A DNA stretch of 64,000 nucleotides from Flagellimonas okinawensis (GCF_029194005.1 NZ_JARFVA010000001.1:186001-250000), one strand, 5' to 3'. Positions 1-9,227 are shown, numbered from the stretch's first letter. The notes: a model not told the origin generated them from the sequence alone. A program made the numbers and translations.

Positions 1-1719
1 CAATGTTCTTAGGTCCAACAAATCGGCATTGATTTCTGGATGATTGCCCAATATCTCCAAAGCCCAATGCACGCCGGCACCATAGGTGACAACCGTAATA
101 TCATTCCCTTCTTTAAGCACACTTGCTTTGCCAAAGGGCAGGGTGTAATAATCTACTGGAACTTCTTCTTTTACACTTCGGTACAAACCTTTATGCTCAA
201 AAAACAAAACAGGATTAGGGTCATTAATAGCCGTATTCAAAAGTCCTTTTGCATCGTAAGGGAAAGCAGGGTATACTACTTTTAATCCAGGGGTTTTGGT
301 AAACCAGGCCTCATTGGTCTGTGAATGGAAGGGTCCGGCCCCCACTCCACCACCACAAGGCATTCGAATCACAACATCGGCATTTTCGTTCCACCTGTAG
401 TGCACTTTGGCCAAGTAATTTACGATTGGATTAAATCCAGAGCTCACAAAATCGGCAAATTGCATCTCCACAACCGCTTTCATACCATTAATGGACAAAC
501 CCATCGCTGCGGATACGATTGCAGATTCACAAATCGGGGTGTTCCGTACCCTTCGCTTTCCAAACTTGGGCACAAAACCTTCGGTAATTTTAAATACACC
601 ACCATAATCAGCTACATCCTGCCCCATTATAATTAGTTCGTTATGCCGATACATGGATTGTTCCAACCCTTGCGAAATAGCATCGACGAAACGTAATTCT
701 TCTTTGTGGTCTGATTCAGGTTTTATTATTTGATTTTCTGATGCTTTGTATACATCACTTAATTCTTTACTTTCAGTTGATGATATTGCATCTTCATCAA
801 AAGCCAGCTTTAAATTTTCATTGATTTCTTCGGATATACTGCTTTTTAACTCCTCTATACGTTCTTGGGTGAGAATACCTTCATTGACCAAAAATGTTTC
901 ATAATTGGCAATTGGGTCCTTTTCTCCCCACTCCTTCATTAATTTATCAGGGACGTATTTTGTGCCACTGGCCTCTTCATGGCCACGCATCCTAAACGTT
1001 TTGAATTCCAACAATATAGGTCGAGGCCGCCTACGGATAGCCTTGCACAATTCATCCACCTTGGAATACACTTCCAAAATATTATTGCCATCTATAATTC
1101 TGGATTCAATACCATACCCCTTGGCCCTATCTGCCAAATGTTCGCAATTATATTGTTCGTTGGTCGGTGTGGAAAGCCCATATCCATTATTCTCAATACA
1201 GAAAAGCACGGGTAAGTTCCAAACGGATGCCACATTCAATGCTTCGTGAAAATCTCCCTCACTTGTAGCGCCTTCACCAGTAAATACGGCAGTAACACGT
1301 TTTTTTCTTCGCAACATGTCGGCAAGGGCAATTCCATCGGCAACTCCAAGTTGGGGTCCTAAATGGGATATCATACCTACAATCTTGTATTCTTGGGTCC
1401 CAAAATGAAAACTACGGTCCCTGCCTTTGGTAAACCCACTCGCTTTGCCTTGCCATTGCGCAAATAGTCGGTGGAGCGGAATGTCCCTCGAAGTAAAAAC
1501 GCCCAGGTTTCTGTGCATGGGCAAAATGTATTCACTTTCCTTGAGTGCCTTTGTAACACCCACCGAAATAGCCTCTTGTCCAATACCGCTAAACCATTTT
1601 GAAATCTTGCCCTGCCGAAGTAAAATCAGCATTTTTTCCTCTATCATTCTGGGCTTGAGCATTCCCGTGTACAAATCAAGCAACTTTTGTTGTTCCAAGT
1701 CGCCAACATGATACCTCAT
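1..1719 (-). CDS. Alpha-ketoacid dehydrogenase E1, fused alpha/beta subunits (3' end cut by window)
   Basis: Thiamine-diphosphate E1 component of a branched-chain or related 2-oxoacid dehydrogenase complex, decarboxylating the ketoacid and passing the acyl group to an E2 lipoyl domain in the cytoplasm. The reading frame is open through 573 codons to base 1. The alpha part holds the TPP motif (GEGATSEGD from residue 148, ENN near 175) and FSGIGQEAISVG near the N-terminus. The beta part begins around residue 370 (RFVDAISQGLEQSM) and continues off the window. Alpha-beta fusions of about 660-690 residues are common in Flavobacteriaceae. ATG 1719 is chosen because an in-frame stop lies 21 nt upstream. 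A near-consensus -7 box (TACTTTTA, minus strand, 1746-1739) precedes it. Exact substrate is not readable from the sequence. Confidence 0.9.
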   Translation of the reverse strand, partial: MRYHVGDLEQQKLLDLYTGMLKPRMIEEKMLILLRQGKISKWFSGIGQEAISVGVTKALKESEYILPMHRNLGVFTSRDIPLHRLFAQWQGKASGFTKGRDRSFHFGTQEYKIVGMISHLGPQLGVADGIALADMLRRKKRVTAVFTGEGATSEGDFHEALNVASVWNLPVLFCIENNGYGLSTPTNEQYNCEHLADRAKGYGIESRIIDGNNILEVYSKVDELCKAIRRRPRPILLEFKTFRMRGHEEASGTKYVPDKLMKEWGEKDPIANYETFLVNEGILTQERIEELKSSISEEINENLKLAFDEDAISSTESKELSDVYKASENQIIKPESDHKEELRFVDAISQGLEQSMYRHNELIIMGQDVADYGGVFKITEGFVPKFGKRRVRNTPICESAIVSAAMGLSINGMKAVVEMQFADFVSSGFNPIVNYLAKVHYRWNENADVVIRMPCGGGVGAGPFHSQTNEAWFTKTPGLKVVYPAFPYDAKGLLNTAINDPNPVLFFEHKGLYRSVKEEVPVDYYTLPFGKASVLKEGNDITVVTYGAGVHWALEILGNHPEINADLLDLRTL

Positions 1720-1799
1720 ACGATAAATTTCTGTAGGTTAAAAGTAGTAAAAAGCCCTTCAAAACGCTTTAAAATTCCATAATCTTCAGCATTATTCCC

Positions 1800-1807
1800 T
1801 ATTTTTG
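1800..1807 (+). promoter_or_regulatory. Bacteroidota -7 promoter element
   Basis: TATTTTTG matches TAnnTTTG and lies 22 nt before the ATG of the 2OG-oxygenase gene at 1830. No clear -33 TTG is evident. Confidence 0.5.
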
Positions 1808-1829
1808 ACATTATTTCAAAGATGACAAT

Positions 1830-2780
1830 ATGAGTGCTATTCCAAGTGTAGACCTAAAGGACTTTGTTTCGGAAGACCCAAAAAGAAAGGAGAAATTTGT
1901 CAAAGAAATAGGTGCAGCATTCGAGGATATCGGATTTGTTGCGCTGAGTGGACATTTCTTGTCGGACGAACTGGTCGACAATCTATATGATGAAATAAAA
2001 AAATTCTTCAATTTGCCCCAAGACGTTAAGGACAACTACGAGATTGAGGGTATTGGCGGACAAAGGGGTTATACTTCTTTTGGAAAAGAACACGCCAAAG
2101 GCAAAAAGGAAGGCGACCTTAAAGAGTTTTGGCATTTTGGACAATATGTTGAGAACAATCCAGCACTCGAAGCCCAATATCCCGACAATGTTACGGTTGA
2201 GGAGCTTCCCAATTTTAATAGTGTTGGAAAGGAAACGTACAAAATGTTGGAGAAAACAGCCAAATACGTTCTCAGGGCTTTGGCCCTGCACTTGGGCCTA
2301 GAAGAAACCTATTTTGATGATTACATTAAAAACGGAAACTCCATATTAAGGCCCATCCACTACCCTCCCATCACAGAAGAACCCAAAAATGCGGTCAGGG
2401 CCGCAGCACATGGCGACATTAATTTGATTACCTTATTAATGGGCGCCCATGGAAAAGGGCTCCAGGTAAAAGACCATCAAGGCAATTGGGTGGATGCCAT
2501 CGCCAAGCCGGACCAATTAATGATCAATGTTGGGGATATGCTGTCCAGACTATCCAACAATAAATTAAAATCCACCATTCACCAAGTGGTAAACCCGCCC
2601 AAAGAACTTTGGGGCACTTCAAGATATTCCATTCCATTTTTTATGCACCCCGTAAGCGATATGCCACTCAATTGTTTGGAAAATTGCATAGATGAGGAGC
2701 ACCCAAAAGCATTTGAGGATATAACCGCCGGCGAGTACCTGCACGAAAGGCTAATAGAGCTGGGATTGATAAAGAAGTAA
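1830..2780 (+). CDS. Isopenicillin N synthase-like 2-oxoglutarate/Fe(II) oxygenase
   Basis: Non-haem iron dioxygenase of the isopenicillin N synthase/2OG-Fe(II) superfamily, 316 residues. A DIOX_N-type N-terminal domain (residues 5-110) precedes the double-stranded beta-helix. The iron triad is visible as H194-x-D196 (AAHGDINLITLLMG) and H251 (STIHQVV). The RYS motif (R265, S267) would bind the 2-oxoglutarate carboxylate. The physiological substrate is unknown; bacterial members of this size are usually annotated only by family. The start codon of the SUI1 gene follows one base after the stop codon, so the two are probably co-transcribed and translationally coupled. Confidence 0.88.
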   Translation: MSAIPSVDLKDFVSEDPKRKEKFVKEIGAAFEDIGFVALSGHFLSDELVDNLYDEIKKFFNLPQDVKDNYEIEGIGGQRGYTSFGKEHAKGKKEGDLKEFWHFGQYVENNPALEAQYPDNVTVEELPNFNSVGKETYKMLEKTAKYVLRALALHLGLEETYFDDYIKNGNSILRPIHYPPITEEPKNAVRAAAHGDINLITLLMGAHGKGLQVKDHQGNWVDAIAKPDQLMINVGDMLSRLSNNKLKSTIHQVVNPPKELWGTSRYSIPFFMHPVSDMPLNCLENCIDEEHPKAFEDITAGEYLHERLIELGLIKK

Positions 2781-2781
2781 A

Positions 2782-3111
2782 ATGGACCTAGGAGATCAAC
2801 TCAAAAATCTATTTCCGGACCATGTGCCGGAGGAGGAACCAAAAAGCGAAGAGAACAAACCTGATTATTGGCTGCAGGACGAACCAATAATCTGTAAATA
2901 TGAAAAACGCAAAGGCAAACCCGTAACCATTCTTGAAGGATACAATGGGGCCGATAGCGATTTTAAAAAGTTGACCAAAGAACTAAAAACACTATTGGGT
3001 GTTGGGGGAAGTTTTAAGAACGAGGCCATTATTATACAAGGGGATTACCGCGATAAAATCATGGACTACCTCAAAGAAAATGGCTTTTCCGTGAAGCGAG
3101 TGGGCGGATAA
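2782..3111 (+). CDS. SUI1/eIF1-like translation initiation factor (YciH family)
   Basis: Small basic protein of 109 residues in the SUI1 family, the bacterial counterpart of eIF1 (E. coli YciH), thought to act on start-site fidelity at the 30S subunit. The N-terminal 30 residues are acidic and low-complexity (PEEEPKSEENK). The SUI1 core follows from about residue 40 (EKRKGKPVTILEGYNG) through KKLTKELKTLLGVGGS to the GDYRDKIMDYLKENGFSVKRVGG end, which is the family signature. ATG 2782 follows the oxygenase stop by one base. The function in bacteria is not well established, and the coupling to an oxygenase is the informative context. Confidence 0.9.
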   Translation: MDLGDQLKNLFPDHVPEEEPKSEENKPDYWLQDEPIICKYEKRKGKPVTILEGYNGADSDFKKLTKELKTLLGVGGSFKNEAIIIQGDYRDKIMDYLKENGFSVKRVGG

Positions 3112-3254
3112 CTGGTAATTCAGCAAAAAAACAATTCGGTTTTTTATACATGTTAAAAACTTGCTCAGAATTGCAATGTTTTGTGAAAATATTTTTGTGT
3201 TCCTGCTTTAAACCTTACTTTTATTATTCCTAACCAACGAAAACTGAGCTGAAA

Positions 3255-4187
3255 ATGAAATCACTGTTGCACATAACCAACGGGGACAGTTTCACGTCTA
3301 GATTACAATCTTTAGAATTAAAAGGGGACGTAATTACCTGGAGAGAAATGTTATGCGAAGGCAAAACCCTCTCTACCGTAGGAAGCGAATCATTCTGGAA
3401 AACAAGATTCGAATTCCTGAACAAAAATTACAAAGTCTCCAAATCCTGGTTTATAGAAAAAACATTGAAAGAATATCGGTCGCTTTGTAACCACAAGCAA
3501 CAAGACCAGATAGTTCTTTGGTTTGAATACGATCTATTTTGCCAAATAAACATGCTGGCCGTTCTAAGTTGGCTAAAAACCCATCGTAGGCACGCTGAAA
3601 TCTCGTTAGTGTGCAGCGGTAAGGTAGAAGGCTCGGAAAAACTTCACGGACTTAACGAACTCAATGACGAAGCCTTGATGGAGATGTACGAAAACAAAAA
3701 AGTACTCTCGCAAGACGACATTGAATATGCAGACTATATTTGGCAACTATATTGCAGCGACAATCCAATTCGATTGGAGAATCAAATTGCCAACAACGAT
3801 TTTCAATTCGAATATCTTTCGGATGCATTGAAAACACATCTAAAAAGATTCCCTACCATTAAAAATGGCTTAAACGATTTAGAGAACCATATTCTCGAAG
3901 TTGCCAAGAACAGCAAGCCAGAATCAAAGAAAGCATTAATGGGGGAATTATTGACCAACCAAGGGTATTATGGTTTTGGCGATTCCCAATACGAACGCAT
4001 GATTGCCTCCTTAAAACCCTTGTTCAGTTCTTTTGATCCAGTAAAATTGACCAAAAAAGGTTTGGATGTCCTAAAACAAGAAGCTAATTACTACTCGGAA
4101 CTACGTGATAATCAAATGTATCTAGGCGGTTCTTTAAAGTATAACTTCTTATATAATACGGAAACAGAACGAATCCTTAAATTGTAA
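3255..4187 (+). CDS. DUF1835 domain-containing protein
   Basis: Conserved cytoplasmic protein of 310 residues. The N-terminal part (LLHITNGDSFTSRL, then GDVITWREMLCEGKT near residue 27) is typical of the DUF1835 domain, followed by the partner domain with the VLWFEYDLFCQINMLAVLSWL stretch (split around residue 95) and LSLVCSG-like strand. No catalytic motif or signal peptide is visible and no function is known for the family. The nucleoside phosphorylase gene starts three bases after the stop codon, so the two genes very likely form an operon. A TACTTTTA box near 3218 may be its promoter. Confidence 0.82.
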   Translation: MKSLLHITNGDSFTSRLQSLELKGDVITWREMLCEGKTLSTVGSESFWKTRFEFLNKNYKVSKSWFIEKTLKEYRSLCNHKQQDQIVLWFEYDLFCQINMLAVLSWLKTHRRHAEISLVCSGKVEGSEKLHGLNELNDEALMEMYENKKVLSQDDIEYADYIWQLYCSDNPIRLENQIANNDFQFEYLSDALKTHLKRFPTIKNGLNDLENHILEVAKNSKPESKKALMGELLTNQGYYGFGDSQYERMIASLKPLFSSFDPVKLTKKGLDVLKQEANYYSELRDNQMYLGGSLKYNFLYNTETERILKL

Positions 4188-4190
4188 TAG

Positions 4191-5078
4191 ATGAGCTCAT
4201 CTTTGGGCAGTTCAGAGCTTATTCTGAATCCTGATGGGAGCATTTACCATCTAAATCTTCTTCCCGAAGACATTTCCAACATCATTATCACGGTTGGTGA
4301 TCAAAATCGCGTACACGAAGTATCCAAATACTTTGAAACTATTGAAGTGCAAAAAAGCAAACGTGAATTTGTAACCCATACCGGCATTTTTAAAGGGAAA
4401 CGAATATCAGTGGTCTCAACAGGCATAGGAACCGACAATATTGATATCGTTTTTAACGAACTCGATGCTCTTGCCAACATAGATTTTGAAACAAGACAGG
4501 TTAAAGAAGTTAAGTCCCAACTCAATTTTATACGGGTCGGTACATCTGGATCCCTGCAGCCGGACCTGCCCGTAGATTCATTTTTACTGAGTACTGCAGG
4601 GATTGGTTTCGACAATCTCCTTCATTTTTATAACTGTGGACACATCAAGAACAACGAGTTGGAATCAGCTTTGAACGATTACCTAAATTGGAGCAAGCAC
4701 AATATCCACCCATACGCAGTTGATTTCGATGAAGAATTAGGTAGTATATTCACTTCAAATCGTATACGATTAGGTGTAACAGGAACTAATTCAGGTTTTT
4801 ATGGTCCTCAAGGAAGAACACTTCGCATACCCCCTGCCATTCCGGACTTTAACGAGAAACTTGCATCCTTTACCTTCAACAAAATACGAATAACCAACCT
4901 AGAAATGGAAACCGCAGCCATGTACGGTTTGGCAAAACTGCATGGACACAGGGCCGTTTCACTGAATGCTATTTTGGCAAATAGGGCAACCGGTGAATTT
5001 TCACAGCAAGGCCATAAATCTATTGACCAACTAATACAATACACCTTGGATTGTATTGCAAAAAGTCAGTTGGTATAA
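4191..5078 (+). CDS. Nucleoside phosphorylase (uridine/purine phosphorylase family)
   Basis: Cytoplasmic enzyme of 295 residues of the PNP/UDP superfamily, expected to cleave nucleosides with phosphate to a free base and ribose 1-phosphate. Visible motifs are ITVGDQNRV near residue 34 (phosphate-binding glycine loop), VSTGIGTDNIDIVFNEL near residue 82, FIRVGTSGSLQ near 113, and NLEMETAAMYGLA near 236, where the EMET glutamates contact ribose. The length exceeds a typical 250-residue uridine phosphorylase; flavobacterial homologues are of this size. It directly follows the DUF1835 gene. Base specificity cannot be decided from motifs alone. Confidence 0.88.
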   Translation: MSSSLGSSELILNPDGSIYHLNLLPEDISNIIITVGDQNRVHEVSKYFETIEVQKSKREFVTHTGIFKGKRISVVSTGIGTDNIDIVFNELDALANIDFETRQVKEVKSQLNFIRVGTSGSLQPDLPVDSFLLSTAGIGFDNLLHFYNCGHIKNNELESALNDYLNWSKHNIHPYAVDFDEELGSIFTSNRIRLGVTGTNSGFYGPQGRTLRIPPAIPDFNEKLASFTFNKIRITNLEMETAAMYGLAKLHGHRAVSLNAILANRATGEFSQQGHKSIDQLIQYTLDCIAKSQLV

Positions 5079-5149
5079 TTTAATACCATGTTTTTTTGGT
5101 CAAATACTGCACGGAATCATAATTTTAATCTCATTTATAAATCCAATAC

Positions 5150-5998
5150 ATGAAAACTGTAAAAATAATTGGTGTCCCCGAACATTTTAACCTTCCTTGG
5201 CATTTGGCCATGGAGGACAATGCTTTTGAAGACCGCGGAATTCAATTGGAATGGACCGATATACCCGAGGGAACGGGAAAAATGACACAAATGCTTCAGG
5301 ACGGCGAAGCTGATTTGGCCATTATTCTTACCGAAGGCATAATTAAAAGTATATCACAGGGAAATCCAGCCAAAATTGTTCAAGTGTATGTTTCCTCTCC
5401 CCTGCTTTGGGGCATACATGTGGATGGCAAGAGTAACCGCAACTCCATATCTGAATTAAAAGAAGACCCTATTGCAATAAGTCGAATGGGAAGTGGAAGT
5501 CATTTAATGGCTTATATCAACGCACAGAATCAGGGTTGGGACACGGAGAAGCTTCAATTTGAGATCATTAACAACCTTGATGGCGCTGTAGAAAACCTGA
5601 CAAGTGGGTCCAATGCATATTTTATGTGGGAACATTTTACCACAAAACCACTTGTGGACAAAGGAATATTTAAACGTGTAGGCGATTGCCCAACCCCTTG
5701 GCCATGTTTTGTTGTTGCAGCCTCCAACTCTTTTCTAAAAGAAAAAGCAGGTGTTTTGAGACATATTCTGGAAGTTATTTATACATATACAGCGGAATTT
5801 AAACAAATTCCAAGTATCGACAGAACCTTGTCCAATCGGTACGAACAAAAGTTGGAAGACATTCAGGAATGGTTATCCAGTACATCTTGGGGTCAAGAAC
5901 AGCTTTCTGAAACAACGGTAAATGAAGTGCAGTCCAGGTTACACGACCTTAATTTAATCGAAGAAGTCAAGGACGCTTCAGATTTCCTTTGGAAATAG
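5150..5998 (+). CDS. Substrate-binding (PBP2-type) domain protein without signal peptide
   Basis: Protein of 282 residues with the two-lobe type 2 periplasmic-binding fold related to NMT1/SsuA proteins: KIIGVPEHFNLPWHLAMEDN at the N-terminus, GKMTQMLQDGEADLAIILTEG near residue 43, ISRMGSGSHLMAYI near 104. There is no signal peptide or lipobox, and no ABC permease or ATPase nearby. It therefore resembles the cytosolic Ca3427-like PBP2 group described from fungi and bacteria, rather than a transporter component. The ligand is unknown. It is monocistronic, preceded by a 70-base gap and convergent with ung. Confidence 0.75.
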   Translation: MKTVKIIGVPEHFNLPWHLAMEDNAFEDRGIQLEWTDIPEGTGKMTQMLQDGEADLAIILTEGIIKSISQGNPAKIVQVYVSSPLLWGIHVDGKSNRNSISELKEDPIAISRMGSGSHLMAYINAQNQGWDTEKLQFEIINNLDGAVENLTSGSNAYFMWEHFTTKPLVDKGIFKRVGDCPTPWPCFVVAASNSFLKEKAGVLRHILEVIYTYTAEFKQIPSIDRTLSNRYEQKLEDIQEWLSSTSWGQEQLSETTVNEVQSRLHDLNLIEEVKDASDFLWK

Positions 5999-6044
5999 AC
6001 GGATATCAGGTCGAGCGCGGTCCAAATACTCGAGGTGGTAGAAT

Positions 6045-6710
6045 TCACCAATCAATCGGTTCTTTGCCCATTTGGGCAAGCAAACCGTTGGTTTTACTAA
6101 AATGTTGATTACCGAACCACAATCCACGATTGGCGCTTAAAGGTGAAGGATGCCCCGATGTTAGAATATGGTGTTTGGTTTTATCAATTAAGCTGGATTT
6201 TTTCTTTGCAAATCCGCCCCACAACAAAAAAACAACCCCTTCCAGCTCGCTGGAAACGGTTTTTATCACAGCATCGGTAAACTGCTCCCATCCTTTCTTT
6301 TGATGGCTGCCCGCTTCGTGAGCGCGAACCGTTAGTGTGGCATTGAGCAAAAGAACACCTTGATCGGCCCATCGTTCCAGATTGCCACTTTCAGGATACG
6401 GTTTTTGTAAATCAACCTTGATCTCCTTAAAAATATTCACCAATGAAGGAGGATGAGGAATCCCATCTTTTACGGAAAAACAAAGTCCATTTGCCTGATT
6501 GGGCCCATGGTAAGGATCTTGCCCTATGATTACAACTTTGGTTTCTTGAAACGGACAATGGTCGAAGGCAGAAAAAATAGCTACTCCCTTTGGATAACAG
6601 GTATTCTGCTGATATTCTTGCTTCACAAAAGTCGTTAGCTGTTGAAAATAAGGCTTTTCAAATTCATTGTTCAGCTGCGCTTTCCAACTTGGCTCAATGT
6701 TTACGTCCAT
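6045..6710 (-). CDS. ung: Uracil-DNA glycosylase (family 1)
   Basis: Removes uracil from DNA as the first step of base excision repair. At 221 residues it is the normal family-1 length. The catalytic water-activating Asp is D65 in GQDPYHGP, and the catalytic His is H187 in HPSPLSA. The uracil-binding region includes GLCFSV near residue 75 and LLLNATLTV near 121. It is transcribed leftward, and its start codon lies 9 bases downstream of a 34-codon membrane peptide gene, suggesting a shared transcript. No inhibitor gene or other base-excision gene is adjacent. Confidence 0.97.
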   Translation of the reverse strand: MDVNIEPSWKAQLNNEFEKPYFQQLTTFVKQEYQQNTCYPKGVAIFSAFDHCPFQETKVVIIGQDPYHGPNQANGLCFSVKDGIPHPPSLVNIFKEIKVDLQKPYPESGNLERWADQGVLLLNATLTVRAHEAGSHQKKGWEQFTDAVIKTVSSELEGVVFLLWGGFAKKKSSLIDKTKHHILTSGHPSPLSANRGLWFGNQHFSKTNGLLAQMGKEPIDW

Positions 6711-6719
6711 GTGATGACT

Positions 6720-6824
6720 TTACTTTTTTTTCGTCAGTTTGTAGATCAAATATCCGATACCTGCTACAAAATGTAGAATAATAACTCCTGCTATAATATA
6801 AATTACCGTGTTGTCGCCCCTCAT
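6720..6824 (-). CDS. 34-residue single-pass membrane peptide upstream of ung
   Basis: A short open frame on the minus strand, from ATG at 6824 to TAA at 6722-6720, encodes 34 residues: MRGDNTV, a hydrophobic segment (about residues 7-28, IYIIAGVIILHFVAGIGYLI), and a basic KLTKKK tail. The layout of one helix plus a lysine-rich cytosolic end is typical of real small membrane proteins. It ends 9 bases before the ung start codon. No function is recognised. It could also be a chance frame; the clean topology and spacing favour a gene. Confidence 0.5.
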   Translation of the reverse strand: MRGDNTVIYIIAGVIILHFVAGIGYLIYKLTKKK

Positions 6825-6923
6825 TTTACCGTGTTTTGATTCAATCCAACGAGTATACATCAAAAGTACGTAATGCAAAATGTTTTTGCTAAACCGTCTG
6901 ACCTCAAAAACACATCAAAATCC

Positions 6924-6931
6924 TATCTTTG
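6924..6931 (+). promoter_or_regulatory. Bacteroidota -7 promoter element of mutS2
   Basis: TATCTTTG is a full TAnnTTTG match, 18 nt before the mutS2 ATG. Confidence 0.6.
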
Positions 6932-6949
6932 CGCTGCTAGTAGAAAAAG

Positions 6950-9121
6950 ATGCGAAACATTCACCCTAAAACACTTCAAGATCTAGAATTTCCAACGGTA
7001 TTGACGCAAATCGCTGCGCGTTGCAATACCGAACTTGGAAAAGAAGATGCGTTATCCATACACCCCTTCCGCCACCAACAAGAATTGATGGACGTTTTGG
7101 GACAGACTTCGGAGTATTTAGCATCCTTTTCCAACGACAACCGCATACCAAACCATGGTTTCGACCATATCAACAGCGAACTCGGACTTCTTAAAATAGA
7201 CAACAGCACTTTAGAAATATCAGGTTTTCGAAAAATTGGGGGTATTTGCAAAACCGTGGCCATTCATCAAAAATTCTTCAAGAAGTTTAGAGAATATTAT
7301 CCGTTACTTTTTGATAAAGTGAATGCATTGGAACTACATCCCGAGATTCCGGATGCCATAGATGATGTTATCGACAAATTTGGGGAAATCAAGGATTCAG
7401 CCTCGGATGAACTGCGTTATATCCGCAGCCAAATCAATGAGGTAAGAAGCAAAATCAACCAAAGCTTTGGAGCGGCACTCGGTCGGTACCAATCCTTGGA
7501 TTTTTTGGATGAAATCAGGGAGTCCGTAATGGAAAACCGCAGAGTCCTGGCCGTTAAAGCAATGCATAGAAAAAAAGTTAAGGGTACCGTAATGGGCACT
7601 TCCAAAACGGGAAGCATCGTCTACATTGTTCCGGAAGCAACACTTTCCTATACCCGCGAACTCAGCAACCTTGAATTTGAAGAAAAGGAGGAAGTACAAC
7701 GTATTTTAAACCTGCTCACGGACCAAATCAGGCCCTATCTGGAGTTGTTGAAGGAGTACCAAAAGTATTTGTCCGATACCGATATTACAGCAGCCAAGGC
7801 AAAGTATGCAAACGAGATGAACGGCATATTGCCCGAAATCAATGAAGAGCGCGAGTTGTTTCTGCGAGATGCGTACCACCCCCTGCTCTATTTATCCAAT
7901 AAACGAAAGAACGAAAAGACCTGGCCACAGACCATAAAACTGCATCAAGAAAACCGGATTATCGTGATTTCTGGCCCCAACGCAGGTGGAAAAAGTATCA
8001 CACTTAAAACGATTGGGTTACTGCAAATAATGCTTCAAAGTGGAATGCTGATTCCGGTTCATGAACGCAGTTCGGTTTGCTTTTTTGATAAGATACTTAC
8101 AGATATTGGTGATAATCAATCCATTGAAAATCATCTAAGTACATACAGTTACCGACTCAAAAACATGAACCACTTTCTTCGGAAGTGCAACGATAAGACC
8201 TTATTCTTGATAGATGAGTTTGGAACAGGAAGTGACCCCGAATTGGGAGGCGCTCTTGCTGAAGCTTTTCTTGAAGTGTTCTACGAACGGGAAGCTTACG
8301 GAGTTATCACAACACATTATGCAAATTTAAAGGCTCTGGCCAATGAATTGCCGCATGCTACCAATGCAAATATGCTATTCAATTCCAAAACCTTGGAACC
8401 TACCTTTCAGTTGGTATTAGGAGAAGCCGGTAGTTCCTTTACATTTGAGGTAGCACAAAAGAATGGCATTCCCTACTCTTTGATTAACAAAGCAAAGAAG
8501 AAGATAGAACGAGGCAAAGTCCGTTTTGATGCAACCATAGCCAAACTACAAAAAGAGCGCAGTAAAATGGTGGAGACGGGCTCCAAGCTCAAAGAAGAGG
8601 AAACCAAGGCACGGGAAGAATCCGAACGATTGGAGCAGCTCAACTCTAAGATCAAATCCAAGTTGGAGAGCTACCAGGAGATGTACGACCATAACCAACG
8701 TATGATTCAGTTGGGCAACAAGGTGAACACTGCTGCAGAAAAATACTTCATTGACAAGAAAAAACGACCGTTGATCTCTGAAATGCTCCGTATTGTTGAA
8801 ACCGAAAACAGCAAACGTAAAAAGACCACAGCTAAAAAAGCCAAGGCAAAACAGCAGGAGAAAAAACAAGTAGCCCAGGAACTGGAACAGAAAATCAAAA
8901 AGGTCAGGGTCGAGAAGAAAATAAAAAAGAAAAAGGAAATCCAGGCCGAAAAGAACAAACCACGCCCTGTATTTAAAGTGGGGGATCGCGTGCGTATGAT
9001 GGATGGAAAGGCTGTGGGCACTATTGATACGCTGGAAAAAGGCAAAGCAGTTGTCAATTATGGTATTTTCACCACCAATGTTAGCGTGGACCAGCTGGAT
9101 TTAGTCGAAGCCAAGAAATAA
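6950..9121 (+). CDS. mutS2: MutS2-type ATPase lacking the Smr nuclease domain
   Basis: DNA-binding ABC-type ATPase of the MutS2 family, linked to suppression of recombination or ribosome rescue in other bacteria. The 723 residues hold the core clamp region, Walker A (GPNAGGKS near residue 342), Walker B (LFLIDEFGTGSDP near 417-428), then a long charged coiled coil (about 510-660, very rich in K/E). The C-terminus is a small KOW-like beta segment (FKVGDRVRMMDGKAVGTIDTL, from about 675). Typical MutS2 proteins (about 780 residues) end in an Smr endonuclease domain with LDLHG-type motifs; none is present here. It stands alone with its own promoter, divergent from the ung operon. Confidence 0.9.
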   Translation: MRNIHPKTLQDLEFPTVLTQIAARCNTELGKEDALSIHPFRHQQELMDVLGQTSEYLASFSNDNRIPNHGFDHINSELGLLKIDNSTLEISGFRKIGGICKTVAIHQKFFKKFREYYPLLFDKVNALELHPEIPDAIDDVIDKFGEIKDSASDELRYIRSQINEVRSKINQSFGAALGRYQSLDFLDEIRESVMENRRVLAVKAMHRKKVKGTVMGTSKTGSIVYIVPEATLSYTRELSNLEFEEKEEVQRILNLLTDQIRPYLELLKEYQKYLSDTDITAAKAKYANEMNGILPEINEERELFLRDAYHPLLYLSNKRKNEKTWPQTIKLHQENRIIVISGPNAGGKSITLKTIGLLQIMLQSGMLIPVHERSSVCFFDKILTDIGDNQSIENHLSTYSYRLKNMNHFLRKCNDKTLFLIDEFGTGSDPELGGALAEAFLEVFYEREAYGVITTHYANLKALANELPHATNANMLFNSKTLEPTFQLVLGEAGSSFTFEVAQKNGIPYSLINKAKKKIERGKVRFDATIAKLQKERSKMVETGSKLKEEETKAREESERLEQLNSKIKSKLESYQEMYDHNQRMIQLGNKVNTAAEKYFIDKKKRPLISEMLRIVETENSKRKKTTAKKAKAKQQEKKQVAQELEQKIKKVRVEKKIKKKKEIQAEKNKPRPVFKVGDRVRMMDGKAVGTIDTLEKGKAVVNYGIFTTNVSVDQLDLVEAKK

Positions 9122-9227
9122 AAAGCCTTGATCTGGAGCGAGTATAATCCCTCTTTCCTTTAAAATCTTCTCAGAATGCCACATCCAACAATGGGAACAG
9201 TCTTTATTAAAACGAACATTCAAACTA

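Noticed and set aside
3124-3150. Hairpin AAAAAAC/GTTTTTT after the SUI1 gene as a terminator
   Set aside because: The stem is almost all A-T and too weak to call.
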